A stretch of 64,000 bases of DNA from Phallusia mammillata (taxonomy: Eukaryota; Chordata; Ascidiacea; Phlebobranchia; Ascidiidae), in NCBI GenBank assembly GCA_003260075.1, contig QLIY01000244.1:1-64000 (forward strand), written 5' to 3'. Below, one piece after another: positions 34,680-46,851 of this stretch. Position 1 is the first letter of the stretch. Every line of letters begins with the position of its first letter. Position numbers and translations under genes: made by a program. The notes under the pieces are model-generated. The model worked only from the letters and a program-made list of their open reading frames with translations, was not told the DNA's origin and ran no database searches.

Positions 34680-36635
34680 CTATTGGTGTTCATGCATCAC
34701 GTGATCGCACGGGTTGTGACAGAAGTATTTGTCCATCACATCAAGTGTTTGTGCTGTAACCGCTTCAATGTCGTCGTCAAAAATGTAGACAAGCTCTTCC
34801 GCTCCCGTGATTTGAGCCAAACGCTCTCTGTCGAACTTAGTGCTACCGGTTTGATAAGCGCACACGTACACCTGCATAAAACGCTTGATTTTGTAGCAAT
34901 GCGTTAACGTGAATGTCCAAGTTTGATGAAATTGTTTTGGTGCAAATTAAATGTGTTTAAAACTAAATTGATTTGTCATAGGGATATTGTAGCCTACAGT
35001 AAAATTGTATGAAAACTAATGCATTTTGGTCGTATTGTTTTGAAACCCGTTTTGGATGTAACTGTGTTGTATTAAAAGTGCTGAAACCACTTACAATATA
35101 ACCTCGTCTTCTTGCTTCTTCTGCCGGCCCCTTGGCGTCTTCGCTTAAGTTGGTATTTGTTATAATTCCCAAAGATTTCGGTGCTCGGCCATCCCTCATT
35201 CCAGCTTCAGGGACAAACAAATTGTCCAGAGCATACTGTATAGCATTTCCAGTGCTTAATTCTCCTGTTAGTAAGGCATTAACGTGAGAAAACAGCCATT
35301 GTGATTGATGCATTGTAGGCTGTACTTTTACCTTCGTTTACCACAGACATTCTTTTTCGTACCAACTCCATAAGGAGTGTAGCATTTTCGCCATAGTCGT
35401 TGAACTGAACTATAGATGATTCGACCGGATCACCGCTGTGATACATCGTTGAAATTTTGATCGCATCGAATGCAATAACACCACTAAAAACATTTACAGT
35501 ATACATTTGACAGGAGGGTCTTTTGGCGAAACGTAAATGCACTTACTACACGACAAACTCCAACATTTCTTGAAGTTGTTTTTCGGCATCGTTTCCAGTG
35601 ACATGATAAATCTGCAGGTCGTCAAGCAAATAATAAGGCGGACAGGGTCCTTCGTAAAACAGAAACATGATAGAAGAGAAACCTTTATTTGTTACCTAAT
35701 ATTTTTGCACCTACGGGCACAACATGGTGGTTCGTATGCCCACGAACCGTTACCCAAACAAACATTTGTCAAACGTCCTTTAGGCCACACGGAATAGTCC
35801 TTTCCCATGCATTGATACTCGCACACTGCTGATCCTGGTTTAATGTTACCATAACATTCAATGTTACCGTGTGGTAAGACTGTGGATGGTTCTAGGCAAT
35901 CTTGTTCTACAACTTAAAAAATTAAGTACAATGTGTAAATTTCACAAGAAGTGTCCAAACCTGGCTTGGCGTCCATGTAAAATTCAGTACATGTTGGCGG
36001 ACCAACGTTGCACATATTAGTCTCACAGCAGCATGTACACAAGGAATTAATTTGATCTTTGTTGCATTGGCTTGAGTTTCCAGAGTATTTTGTGTTCTGT
36101 TTTTAATCAAAAAATTAAATCACAAATCCACGGTTTGCTACAAACAAATTTGTATGACAAAAATATTGTTTAGTGTTGTACCTGTTGCTGATTGTTTCTG
36201 CAAGCTCTTTTGTCTTTGCATCCTTTCATTACCGTCATACGATTTCCATGCCGTCTCACGACCGTTTCACATGTCAGCTACATGAAAAATGAATTAGATC
36301 TTAAATTACATTGGTTGATTTTTGCTGAATTTACACTTCTTAATGACCTAAATGCTAAAAAGCTTTCAACAAGACCAAAGGCAAACCCGGGAAGCCTGGA
36401 AAACTATATTCTGGTTGGTTTTTGAAGTTACCTGATTTGACATGCATTGCTCGATGCGTCCATTCATGTTGCAATCGTCAAAACTGCTTGAGCCGTAGCA
36501 CATCATACACTTCAAACCTGTAGCATGTGTTTCGACGTTTATTTTTACACTGCACAGCAAAAACAAAATACATCACCTACCTTCGGCGTTTGTCAAGACA
36601 GTTATAAGTAATCCCAATAAAATGCATTTTGACAT
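34680..36635 (-). CDS. Secreted Ly6/CCP/vWA protein 4
   Basis: Exons in gene order: 36581-36635, 36432-36517, 36182-36277, 35961-36096, 35715-35900, 35547-35649, 35332-35483, 35095-35264, 34680-34871 (1176 nt, 391 aa). The signal peptide is MSKCILLGLLITVLTNA. The Ly6 domain has LKCMMCYGSSSFDDC and CTCCCETNMCNVG. The CCP domain runs from DCLEPSTVLPHGNIEC to NGSWAYEPPCC. The vWA domain has YYLLDDLQIYHVTGND, ESSIVQFNDYGENATL and AIQYALDNLFVPEAGMRD. The tail is FCHNPCDHVMHEHQ. Exons 4 to 9 have exactly the lengths of those in gene 3, and the vWA sequence is very close, so genes 3 and 4 are recent tandem duplicates. All splice phases are kept and no lesion is seen. The degenerate MIDAS is as in gene 3. 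Confidence 0.93.
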
Positions 36636-37152
36636 TTTTCTACCTGCCTAATTTAAAATGTGACTTGCGAGTCTTGCAATGTCTGCCACACACGGTCAGT
36701 AATCTTTGCCGGTGTTGATATGTTAAAGTTCTGAGCCCTAGGCGATAAACATATTGGACGCTTTTGGTTTAGGCTTTACACAGACCAGCAACGCAAAAGT
36801 TAATGTAAATCGCGTGGGCTTTAAGACCTTTATGTTTTCCGGATTACCAATCAATTTTGCTAAAGTTTTTGCTTGTTGTAAATTATAACCTAGTCACGAT
36901 AAGTACTCGTCTTACATCTTTATATTAGTACACAATTATCGTAAAGTGTTAACGTGCATGTTAAAAGGAAAAGACAAAAAGACACGTACAACGGCAAAAA
37001 GAGGCAACAACGCACGTCGGTAAACATTGTATTCCGGCATTTTTTATGAATACTGGCAATAACATCAGCGATGCAGGAATGTGCACTGAGTATAAACAGG
37101 GTGTTCGGTAGTACGGTTTCTTTATAAAGACATGGATTGTTTTGAGTTAAGT
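36636..37152. other. Intergenic between genes 4 and 5
   Basis: About 515 bp, AT-rich, promoter of gene 4 and 3' flank of gene 5. Nothing further is supported. Confidence 0.5.
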
Positions 37153-37829
37153 CTACTCGTGGTCATGTAGCACGTGATCACATGGATTTCCGCAGAAATA
37201 GTTGTTAATAACAGCCACGTTCTCAGTACTTAGGTTGCTGACGTCGTTATCGAACAAAAACAAGTGTTCCTCGTTCCCAGTAATCTCAAATAACTTTTTG
37301 CGGTCAAACTTGAATCCCTTGGTTTCAGATCCAACCACGAAAAGCTGAAATTGTTAAACACAAAGTAAAGCTAGTTGAGGTACTTTGGCCTTGTCGTTAA
37401 CGTACCTCATGTGCAAATACACGCGATGTTTATAAATGATAAATTAACCGGACACGGAAAGTGGCCGCAAGCAACAAATGACTGGATGCTTAAGTTTTAA
37501 CGATACCTGGTAACCAAGTCTTCTTGCTTCTTCAGATGGTGTTTTCACATCATCTGCTGGATTTGCGTTGGCGATGAACACCCATATCGCTTTGGGGACT
37601 CTGCTGTCTCTTACGCCAGCTTCAGGTGCCAAAAGGTTGTCAAGTGCGTACTGAATTGCTGCTCCGGTATTTGCTGGGCCTAAAATGAACATAATATACT
37701 CGCGATGCATTGTAACGTTCCCATCTCCTAGCTGATAGTTGGACAAATTTACTTCCGATTACAAGATCGTACGGTTTAGTTCAGTGATTCTTAACCGCGG
37801 CTCTCAGGGCCGCATGCGGCTCCCAACTA

Positions 37830-37913
<84 letters not shown>

Positions 37914-39426
37914 AGAAAACTGCCAAAGATTGCTATGTTAACTTTCAAGGTAATTATTTTAGTGATTCTATGAGGTCTCGTTTTTTGCGGCTCCTTACAC
38001 ACTTAAAAAATTGCCACTTGACCCCGACATTAAAAAAGGTTGAGAACCACTGGTTCAGTTATTGATAAACATACCTGGAACAACAGATATCCTCTGCAAG
38101 GCGAGTTCAAGGAAGCGATTAAAGTCTGCTCCGTATTCGTTAAATCGAACTACACTTGTTTCTACAGGTTTCGTGGCATAATATAGGGCAGCCATCTTTA
38201 GGGCATCCTCCGCAAATTTTAAGCTGAAAAGTAGTCATAAATATTAAAAGTAGAGCATTAAAATTATAGCTAATTTCACTTTATTACTCTCCAAATCTTC
38301 TCAGTAGTGTGTCTAGCCTGTTTTGTTGATTTTCTCCTTTAAGATGAAACAATAAAACGTCATCTAAGAGGTAGTAAGGCGGGCATGGTCCTGTACAAAA
38401 TACTTATTTGATTTAAAAATTTTAAAATTTCTTCCTCCTGCTTTTCTTTTACTTGTACAACATGGTAGTTCTCGAGCCCAACTTCCATTTCTCAAACAAA
38501 CATTAACTTCTTGCCCCTTCGGCCACACGAAGTAATCTTGTCCTGTACATTGATATTCACAAACTGAACCAGCTTTGTTCTCGTTGTTGCATTCAATGTT
38601 GCCGTGAGGAAAATTGTCTGGTACTTCAGGACAATCATTGACTGCGAAAACCAGGTAAAACCTTTGATGAGTACGTTTCCATTACAAACTCATTAAATTA
38701 TTTTAGTCTGCAGTAACTTGTTTATGTTTTGTCGTAGTATTTGGAAACAGGTCTAAAATGTACATTACTTTTATATCCCCTCCTGCATTCCGGAAAATTG
38801 ACTTTTCTTATTATTTCAGTTATCTATATCGCGCATGTACCTGGTGCACTTGATGCAAAATGACCTGTACAAGTTGGAATTCCAACATTACAGTATTTTT
38901 TTCCGCAGCAGCAAGTACAAACTGAGTTTGGCTGATCCAGGTTACATTGAGTTGATCTGCCCGCGTACCTTGTGTTCTAATAAATATGGGATTTCAGTGA
39001 CGTTTTAAAACACAGGTTTTCTTTTACTTGCCTGCATCTGGTTGTCTCTACACGCTCTATCATTTTTACATCCTTTCATGACTGTCATATGAACTCCATC
39101 ACGCCTCACCACAGTTTCACATGATTTCTTGAGAAAATGAATTACCAGTAGTTAGTTTGCAGTGAAAACTAAAAGTAAACTTGTAATTTTTGTTTGATCA
39201 AATCGGTCTTTTGTGTACACACCTGGTTTGGCATGCACGTTAGCATTCGTCCTCGGCTGTCGCAATTGTCCAAACTCGAGCCAAAACAAGACATACATTT
39301 TAGCCCTGAAACCAAAGCCAATTATTTTTATTTATTTTAAGAAAATAATCATCACTTACCATGTACTGCCGTCAGCGATCCCACCAAAACGCAAATCAAG
39401 AAAATTGTTATTGCACTTATCAACAT
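37153..39426 (-). CDS. Secreted Ly6/CCP/vWA protein 5
   Basis: Exons in gene order: 39360-39426, 39223-39305, 39032-39127, 38841-38976, 38453-38641, 38288-38390, 38075-38223, 37507-37679, 37153-37344 (1188 nt, 395 aa). The signal peptide is MLISAITIFLICVLVGSLTA. The Ly6 domain has LKCMSCFGSSLDNC and CTCCCGKKYCNVG. The CCP domain runs from NDCPEVPDNFPHGNIEC to NGSWARELPCC. The vWA domain has YYLLDDVLLFHLKGEN, ETSVVRFNEYGADFNRFLEL, TGAAIQYALDNLLAPEAG and WVFIANANPADD. The tail is FCGNPCDHVLHDHE. It belongs to the subgroup of genes 5-8 (149-nt exon 7, 173-nt exon 8). The intron after exon 3 has a GC donor (CAG|GCAAGT). Intron 7 contains a hAT element with 83 G. The frame is open throughout. Confidence 0.93.
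37782..38052. mobile_element. hAT-like element with an 83-G tract in intron 7 of gene 5
   Basis: Ends CAGTGATTCTTAACC and GGTTGAGAACCACTG form a terminal inverted repeat. The flanking 8-mers GTTTAGTT (37774-37781) and GTTCAGTT (38053-38060) match at 7 of 8 positions. The body reads GGCTCTCAGGGCCGCATGCG and then a G run at 37830-37912. It is non-autonomous. Confidence 0.85.
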
Positions 39427-40169
39427 CGTTGCCTTCTAACCATTGGCAACCATTTAAAATCAAAGCAAACTTTTCAAAACCAAAGCCCTAAGGCACATAT
39501 TTTACCCTAAGCCACATATTTTGCCCTAAGCCACATCGTTGCCTGTGGTGTGTAGTTTTTCTTCGGTATAATGTTACCACAGGCAAACTGTAATGCATAC
39601 GTTTCTACTTTGCAGTAACCGCAGCTAAATAAATCAGACACTTAGCTGTCTAAACGCGAAATAAAAGAGACTCCGGTTTTACTGTCGTTCAAACACAACA
39701 ATAACGTGAAATTTATGTAAACCACAACTTTTTTAACAACGTTTATTACCAGATTGTTATGTTGCCGTATCATACAGAACATTTGAACTGTATAATTTGA
39801 AAAGTATTCAACTTACACTATAACAAGTTTTTTACTCTTTATTTCAATGTGCTAACAAGTGTAATTTTTCTAGACCTAGAAAAGGACAAGACAATAAACG
39901 GCAGCGAAATTGTTGGACCTCAAAAACAACATAGCATACTGGTAAAAAATATTTCTATTATTTTCAGTTTAGTCGTAGTTAGTCAAACTCATATACTTTA
40001 GAAGTTTGACTAGTTTTGTAGCTTTCCAATTTTAAACTGCGTTTGGCTAGTTTTCTGTTTTGGTCACTACTTGCGAAAACAATAATTCCTAACTATACGT
40101 CAGTTTCTCGCGCATTTCTTGTATTCATTGTCAAATTTCAGTTTGTTTCTTGTTGTGAAAACTTGGCCA
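39427..40169. other. Intergenic between genes 5 and 6
   Basis: About 740 bp, AT-rich. A short tandem of a CACATATTTTRCCCTAAGC-like unit lies at about 39495-39535. No gene is seen. Confidence 0.5.
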
Positions 40170-42321
40170 CTAGTGGTCATGCAATACGTGATCACATGGA
40201 TCTTCGCAGAAATGACTGTTGATTTCAGCCACATTTTCGGGGCCTAAGTTGCCGACGCTCTTATTGAACAGAAACAAGTGCTTCTCATTTCCAGTGACTT
40301 CTAATAACTTCTTGCGGTTGAACTCAAATCCGTCAGTATGATATCCCATGACGTATAGCTAAAAATATTGCTAGGTTAAGTTTTGTCAAGAACTTATTGC
40401 TAGGTAAAGAACTTAGATTCAATCAAATGTTTATTTTGTTCCCTAAAATATATTGCGGAGTTACACCATGACTAATATCATGGACTTGTGATTTCATTGG
40501 GGGAAAATGGTTTAGGTTTCAATTACTCTTTTTCCTACTGGATGACTTATATTGCTAAAGCATCGTTACCTGGTAACCACGTCTTCTGGCTTCTTCAGAT
40601 GGTGTCTTTACATCATCTGCAGGATCCGCGTTGGCGATAAACACCCAAATCGCTTTAGGTACTCTGTCGTCTCTCATACCAGCTTCGGCTGTTAGAAGGT
40701 TATCGAGTGCGTATTGTATTGCTGCTCCAGTGTTTGCTGGACCTAAAAATAATTTACCCTTAGTTTCGAAAATTGAGAACCTGTTTTAAAACTTGCTTGG
40801 TAAAAGGTTGACTGATTGTCTTGGGTATTTTACATATTTGATATCTTAAGCAAACCTGATTCGACAGACATTCTCTGCAAAGCGAGTTCAAGGAAGCGAT
40901 TAACGTCTGCCCCGTATTCGTTAAACCGAACCACACTCGATTCGATTGGTTCCGATGTATAATAAACGGTGGCTACTTTCAGGGCATCTTCTGCAAATTT
41001 AAGGCTACAAAAAATGTTAAGTTATAATCAAGAATATACATGTTACAAAAAATACTTCATACTTTCCAAATGCAATACTCGTAATTGAAACTTAAAGCTC
41101 GAATCACCCAGTCCGTTGCTTGGTGAGTGAAGACTAAAAATCCTTATAGCAATAGATGTAAGTTCCAAATACTTTCCAAATGTTTTGAGAAGCTTGTTGA
41201 GTCTCGCCTGCTCGTTTCCTCCCCGAATTTGAAACAGTAGAATATCGTCTACAAGGTAGTAAGGCGGGCATGGTCCTAAACAAATGCAAGATACTTGTAC
41301 TGTCTTTTGGTGGTTGCATTTTTTTTTTCAGAATAAGTTTTCAGAATAAACTCTATCATGTTTTAACTTTTTCTTACTTGCACAACATGGTTGTTTGTGT
41401 GCCCACGTCCCGTTTCCTAAACAAACGTTCAGTTCCTGACCCTTTGGTGACACGAAGTAATCTTGTCCTGTACATTGATATTCACAAACCGAACCAGGTT
41501 TGTTCTCGTTATTGCATTCAATGTTTCCATGAGGAAGGCTGCCTTGTACTGGAGGACAATCATTGGCTGTGAAAATAATTTAAATAGATGTTGAGATGAG
41601 TTGAAGGCTATTAAATCGGAAATAGCTTCTAATATGTACGTTAATCTTCTCTTTTAAAACCTATGTCAACTTTTGTTTGAAAACAGGCAACACGATGTTT
41701 ATTATTATTACTTGCATCTGTTTTCTCACAATTACTTTATGAACCAACGCCTAACATCATACTCTTGAACCTTGATGACTTTGTTTTACCTGGTACATTC
41801 GACGTATAATGTGTTGTACATGATGGAATTCCAACATTACAATAATCCGATCAACAGCAGCAAGTGCAGACAGAGTTTAGTTCATTGGAGTTGCATTGAG
41901 TTGATCGTCCCGAATATCTCTGGCAATGACGGAAGTTTAAGGGCTACATAGCAAAGAAACCTAACTTTTCACTTACTTGCATTTGGTTGTCCCGACAAGC
42001 TCTATCATCTTTACAACCTTTCATGACTGTCATATGATCACCATTACGTCTCACAACAGTTTCACATGATTTCTAAACAATATAGTTTATCAATCAATTA
42101 CCAACAAACATTCTTATTTGCTTACCTGGTTTGGCATGCACATTTGTATGTGTCCATTGGCATCGCAATCGTCCACATTTAAACCCGAACAAACCATGCA
42201 TTTTAGACCTGTAAGAAAGAAAAATACACGGTTAGTTTAAAAAATAAATATTTTCACATCTTTTACCTTGTACTCCGGTCAGTGATCTCATCAAAACACT
42301 CAGCAAAAGAATGTCATTCAT
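40170..42321 (-). pseudogene. Ly6/CCP/vWA gene 6 with an in-frame stop in the Ly6 domain
   Basis: Exons in gene order: 42267-42321, 42126-42208, 41977-42072, 41790-41919, 41378-41566, 41173-41275, 40856-41004, 40570-40742, 40170-40358 (1167 nt if read through). The signal peptide is MNDILLLSVLMRSLTGV. The Ly6 domain starts LKCMVCSGLNVDDC. In exon 4 a TGA at 41851-41853 falls right after CTCCC, where genes 7 and 8 have CRADFCN; it looks like a CGA to TGA change. The same exon has lost its usual acceptor and first two codons (NT) but can splice in frame at CCAG|AGA. The downstream CCP (NDCPPVQGSLPHG...NGTWAHKQPCC) and vWA (YYLVDDILLFQIRG, TGAAIQYALDNLL) are otherwise open. One base could be an error or a polymorphic null. 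Confidence 0.75.
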
Positions 42322-42714
42322 CTTTTCAGATTTTAGTGTCAAATGATTGTTACTATTTAGCTTTGGCTCCTACAGGTGGTCAACTAACCACACTCTTATA
42401 TGATGCCCAACGATTTGGCACGAAGCCAAGTTTATAAAAGCCCCAAGGGCATTTTTGGCTTGATCCGTAAAGCATGCGTTTCCCTTTCCTGCCGTGTTAC
42501 CGCAGGCAAATTATCAGACAAACAGTTTGTGTTTAAAAAGGAGTAAATCAGGCATATCTAATTTAAATGATGGAGTGCGCATCATCACGCCCAATAAAGA
42601 CACTAGATTATATTCCCTGACGGTAAATCTGACGTGGAGTTGCGATATGCACTTGACTGCACTGAACATACATTTTTGTTGGCTGGTGTATTTTTATGGT
42701 GATTCACTGCAAAG
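42322..42714. other. Intergenic between genes 6 and 7
   Basis: About 390 bp. It includes a direct echo of the 39.5-kb upstream sequence (CCGTGTTACCGCAGGCAAA here, ATGTTACCACAGGCAAACTG there), so the promoter flanks of genes 5 and 6 are duplicated with the genes. Confidence 0.45.
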
Positions 42715-45181
42715 CTATTGGTGATCATGCAATACGTGCACACACGGATCTCCACAAAACTGTTTGTTGACTGTAGCAATGTTTTCAGACGTGAGGTTTT
42801 CACTATCATTGTCGAACACGAACAAATGTTTTTCATCCCCAGTGATCTCTAGTAACTTTTTACGGTCAAACTTGAATCCGTCTGTTTGATACCCGATGAT
42901 ATAAAGCTGAAATACATGCGGCATATGATATGTCGAGTTGTAAATTATAAAAGGTGTATGCCTCCTGTTTTAGTTTGTGTAATTTCATATCCAATGCAGC
43001 GTTACCTGGTAACCACGTCGTCTGGCTTCCTCTGATGGTGTTTTTACATCATCTGCAGGATTTGCGTTTGAAATCTGAACCCAGATTGCTTTAGGTACTC
43101 TGTTGTCTCTCATACCAGCATCGGGCGTTAGGAGGTTATCGAGTGCGTACTGAATAGCTGCTCCGGTATTTGCTGGTCCTAAAATAAACCTTGTTTACCC
43201 TAACGGTTTTGTTTAATTAATCGTTTTGCATTATATGATGTATACCATAGGTTTGGTGTATAGGTAGGCCTAATGGTTTTGTCGCACCACAGTTTACCGA
43301 ATTTACATACCTGGAACAACAAACATTCTTTCCACTGCGAGCTCAAGCAAGCGCTCGACATCTGCTCCGTATTCGTTAAACCGAATAACAGTCGATTCAA
43401 CCGGTTCTGCGCTATAATATAGAGCTGCCGCCATGAGAGCATCTTCTGCAATCTTTGGGCTACAAAACAAACCGTATCAAATGAAATAAGAATAATAAAA
43501 ACACATGGAACATAATTTGCCTTCGCTTACTATCTAAGTTTTTGCACAATTTGGTTGAGCTTAACTTGTTGGTTTTCACCTCCCACATGATACAGGAATA
43601 CATCATCCAGTAGATAGTAAGGTGGACAAGGCCCTGCAAAAAAAGCAATTGCCAGTACTTGGCGCTTAATTTACTTTCAGAAGTAAGTGTTTATTTTGTT
43701 TGGTGAAAGAAAACATTTCATCACAGTTGGAAGGCACAATTGGTATGTAATAGCTGAACGCTCTACAGCTACACCGTACTTTATTGAATCCTATCTAAAA
43801 CAAATTACCGAAGTTTAGTGTCGCTGCAACATGTTTCACTTACTTGCACAACATGGTGTTTCTCGTGCCCAACTTCCATTTCCCAAACAAACATTTACTT
43901 CTTGTCCCTTTGGCCACACGCTGTAATCTTGTCCAGTGCATTGATATACACAAACTTTGTTTGCATCATAGCATTCAACGCTGCCGTGTGGAAAGTTTGG
44001 TGTGACTTGTGGGCAGTCATTGGCTATGACAAACCATACAAACAATATGTGAAAAAATTGCCTACAATTGGCCTTAAGTCATGCCTTGACTATATGTATT
44101 TGATACAATAATAAACAAACGATACTCAATGTTCAATTTAATCTACCCCTTTCTCAAATTAATCTACGGTTATTATTAATTTTATATTAACTTGTATAAA
44201 GGTAATGCAAACCTTTAATAATTTTGTTGCTATTTATCAGCAAGAAACGTATGTGATTTACTTATTATCTAGCTTTTCTAAGGCTGTACTTATGCTATTG
44301 TTTACAAACTACACTAAACGCTTCGAAACACATGATCCATGTTGTGATGTAAAAGTCAAACATTACATAAGGATAACGTTTACCTGGTGCATTTAACGTG
44401 TAATGAGTTGTACAAGTTGGAATTCCAACATTGCAAAAATCCGCTCGACAGCAGCAAGTGCAAACAGAGTTTGGTTCATCTGAGTTGCATTGAGTTGATC
44501 TTCCTGCGTATCTCTTGTTCTAAGAACAAAGAAAACGACAACTTTACGCCTAGTGTCGATTTTGTACAATGCTTCTTACTTGAAGCTGATTGTCTCGACA
44601 TGCTCTTCTGTCCTTACAGCCTTTCACGACGCTCATATGATCACCATATCGTCTCACAACAGTTTCACACGAGCCCTAGAGAATGTGTTTGTAATTTCTT
44701 ATATGCACTAGGCATTTACTTTACAAATCGAACTGATGTTGGTACCTGATTTGACATGCGGGGGGGGGGCAATGTGTTTGTAATGTCTTACTTGAAATGC
44801 CCTAAGCATTTACTTTACAAATCGAACTGATGTTGGTACCTGATTTGACATGCATTCTTCTATGTGCCCTATAGAATCACATTCATCTATGCTGCTCGAT
44901 CTTTGGCATGTTATGCATTTTAAACCTTAAAGCATTTATATTTAGTATAATAATTGACATTGAAGCCTTCTAGTGTTAAAGATGTTTGGGGGGGGGGTCC
45001 TATAGAATCACATTCATCTATGCTGCTCGATCTTTGACATGTTATGCATTTTAAACCTTAAAGCATTTAGATTTAGTATAATAATTGACATTGAAGCCTT
45101 CTAGTGTTAAAGATGTTTACCTTGTGCGTATACCAGCCAACTGCACATCAGCACAAGCTTCCAAAGATCCTTCATTATCAT
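42715..45181 (-). CDS. Secreted Ly6/CCP/vWA protein 7
   Basis: Exons in gene order: 45121-45181, 44840-44925, 44580-44675, 44384-44519, 43844-44023, 43531-43633, 43311-43459, 43006-43178, 42715-42906 (1176 nt, 391 aa). The start is ATG at 45181; a second ATG lies at 45175. The signal peptide is near LWKLVLMCSWLVYA. The Ly6 domain has LKCITCQRSSSIDEC and CTCCCRADFCNVG. The CCP domain runs from NDCPQVTPNFPHGSVEC to NGSWARETPCC and is three codons shorter than in gene 6. The vWA domain has YYLLDDVFLYHVGGEN, TGAAIQYALDNLLTPDAG and WVQISNANPADD. The tail is FCGDPCVHVLHDHQ. Exon 2 and its flanks are repeated around two G joints (44760-44769, 44988-44997). I chose the complete copy. Confidence 0.9.
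44685..45118. repeat. Haplotype-like duplications around exon 2 of gene 7 (joints 44760-44769 and 44988-44997)
   Basis: About 75 bp before the first G run recur at 44770-44860, and about 120 bp before the second recur at 44998-45118 with one or two substitutions. Exon 2 is complete only at 44840-44925. These look like allele joints. Confidence 0.85.
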
Positions 45182-46268
45182 GATTTTTGACAGAATTGTT
45201 GAATACCTTCCCTGAACCTGCCTTAAATGTCTCTGGAAAAGATGTCTCGCCTACCCAAGGTTTCCTTATCGTTTGCATTATGTTGCCTTAGGGCTTGTCA
45301 TGCATAACTTAGGACTTGTTATACAGGACTTCAAGCATTTTCGTGATATGATCGACCAAATAGGGCTGTACTCTGGTTCAATTAGTTATTTCTGTTAAGA
45401 TCAGCGCAATAGGACGATTGTGTGAATTCCAGTCATAAAAACTTAATTAATTTTTTTCATAAGAACAAGACAGACTATAGCAGCAGGCGCGTTAATTACA
45501 ACCGAATGGTTTATTGTGGTAAATTAGCTGCGCGGTTTTGTATCGAGAAATATAACCCTGATTATTTCCGGTTTAAACGCTCCCCTTTTCTAAGAAGTTC
45601 ATGCGCATAAATATACGTTCATGTGTTACTTTGCAGCACATGCGATATCGTCAGATATCTAAGTAGCTTGCAGTTTGGTGGCTTTAGGGTTTTAAGCAAG
45701 CCAGAAGCCTTGTCCCGTGTAGGTTTTAATGTCATTTATTGCACTCATGTGAACGAAAATATGTTATGTGACGTTTTTTGGGGGTTTTCGTTTTTCTTAA
45801 ACGCGTAAAAAAAACATATAGCAGTTGTATACACACCAACTATACAATATTATAATTTATCCTCAATGCTTAAAGTTGTGGTTTTTTAACAAAACTGATT
45901 CTGTGTTTAGGATTAGAAATTCTTGACAACCACTAATTTTTTTAACCCGAATTCTCAGATCATGTGACATACAATCTGTGAAATCTAAAATGGTGGTTAA
46001 CATAAAACGCAAATAAACATTCTAAACTTAATTTGCTAATGTCGGCTTTTCAATGATATCACACAAATTGCTCTGTATTTATAACTAAAATGACAAAACT
46101 CCAATATACATAAGTACTGTTTATTGACAGCTTAATGTGTTAGTTAGATTTCTCCTTAATGTGGATTTAACACTGTCATTAAGTATGAACATCTACTGGT
46201 GTTCATGTAATACGTGAACACATGGATCTCCACAGAAGGGGGGGGGGGTCATTAAGTAACACTGTCAT
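45182..46268. other. Intergenic between genes 7 and 8
   Basis: AT-rich. The right end holds a second, partial allele of the last exon of gene 8 (about 46190-46237) in front of the G joint at 46238-46248. No other gene is seen. Confidence 0.5.
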
Positions 46269-46313
46269 CTACTGGTGTTCATGTAATACGTGAACACATG
46301 GATCTCCACAGAA
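46190..46313. repeat. Haplotype-like duplication of the 3' end of gene 8 (joint 46238-46248)
   Basis: About 48 bp containing the stop codon and the end of the last exon occur on both sides of the G run. They are nearly identical. Confidence 0.85.
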
Positions 46314-46578
46314 CTGCACGTTGATCACATCAATAATTTCAAGCGTCAGAATTGCATCTTCATTGTCAAACACAAACAAGTGTTCCTCTTTTCCAGTGAT
46401 CTCAAGCAACTTTTCACGGTCGAACTTAAATCCGTTTACTTGATATCCAATGACGTAAATCTAAAACCAGCAAACTGTCTATCAGTGACTTGTTGGTACG
46501 AGCGCATAAGGATTTCAAAATATGTGCTGTCAATCGTTAAGATTTTTCGCTTTGTTTTGTTTAAGAATTTAGTTTCTA

Positions 46579-46647
46579 CTTCTGCGTTTGATATTTTCTA
46601 TCACACCCATTTACACTTCTGCGTTTGATATTTTCTATCACACCCAT
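46579..46647. repeat. Tandem duplication of about 35 bp
   Basis: The unit beginning ACTTCTGCGTTTGATATTTT and ending CACACCCATT occurs twice back to back in the last intron of gene 8. It is a simple local duplication. Confidence 0.8.
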
Positions 46648-46851
46648 TCTCTTACTATTTGGAACTAGCTCGATAGTTTTGTAATAAACACACAAAACAG
46701 TTACCAGTTTTAGGGTTCGGACGAAATTGATATCGAACATGTGTCAATTTGCAATCAAGCAAATATTACCGTGTAACCACGTCTTCTGGCTTCCTCGGAT
46801 GGTGTTTTTACATCATCGGCAGGATTTGCGTTGATTATTAACACCCAAATT

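Noticed and set aside
37739..38065. ORFs with poly-glycine or poly-proline
   Set aside because: These are translations of the 83-G tract inside a hAT element in an intron.
41851..41853. TGA in gene 6 as a selenocysteine codon
   Set aside because: Paralogues have Arg, Gly or Ser at this position, not Cys, and no SECIS-like element was recognised.
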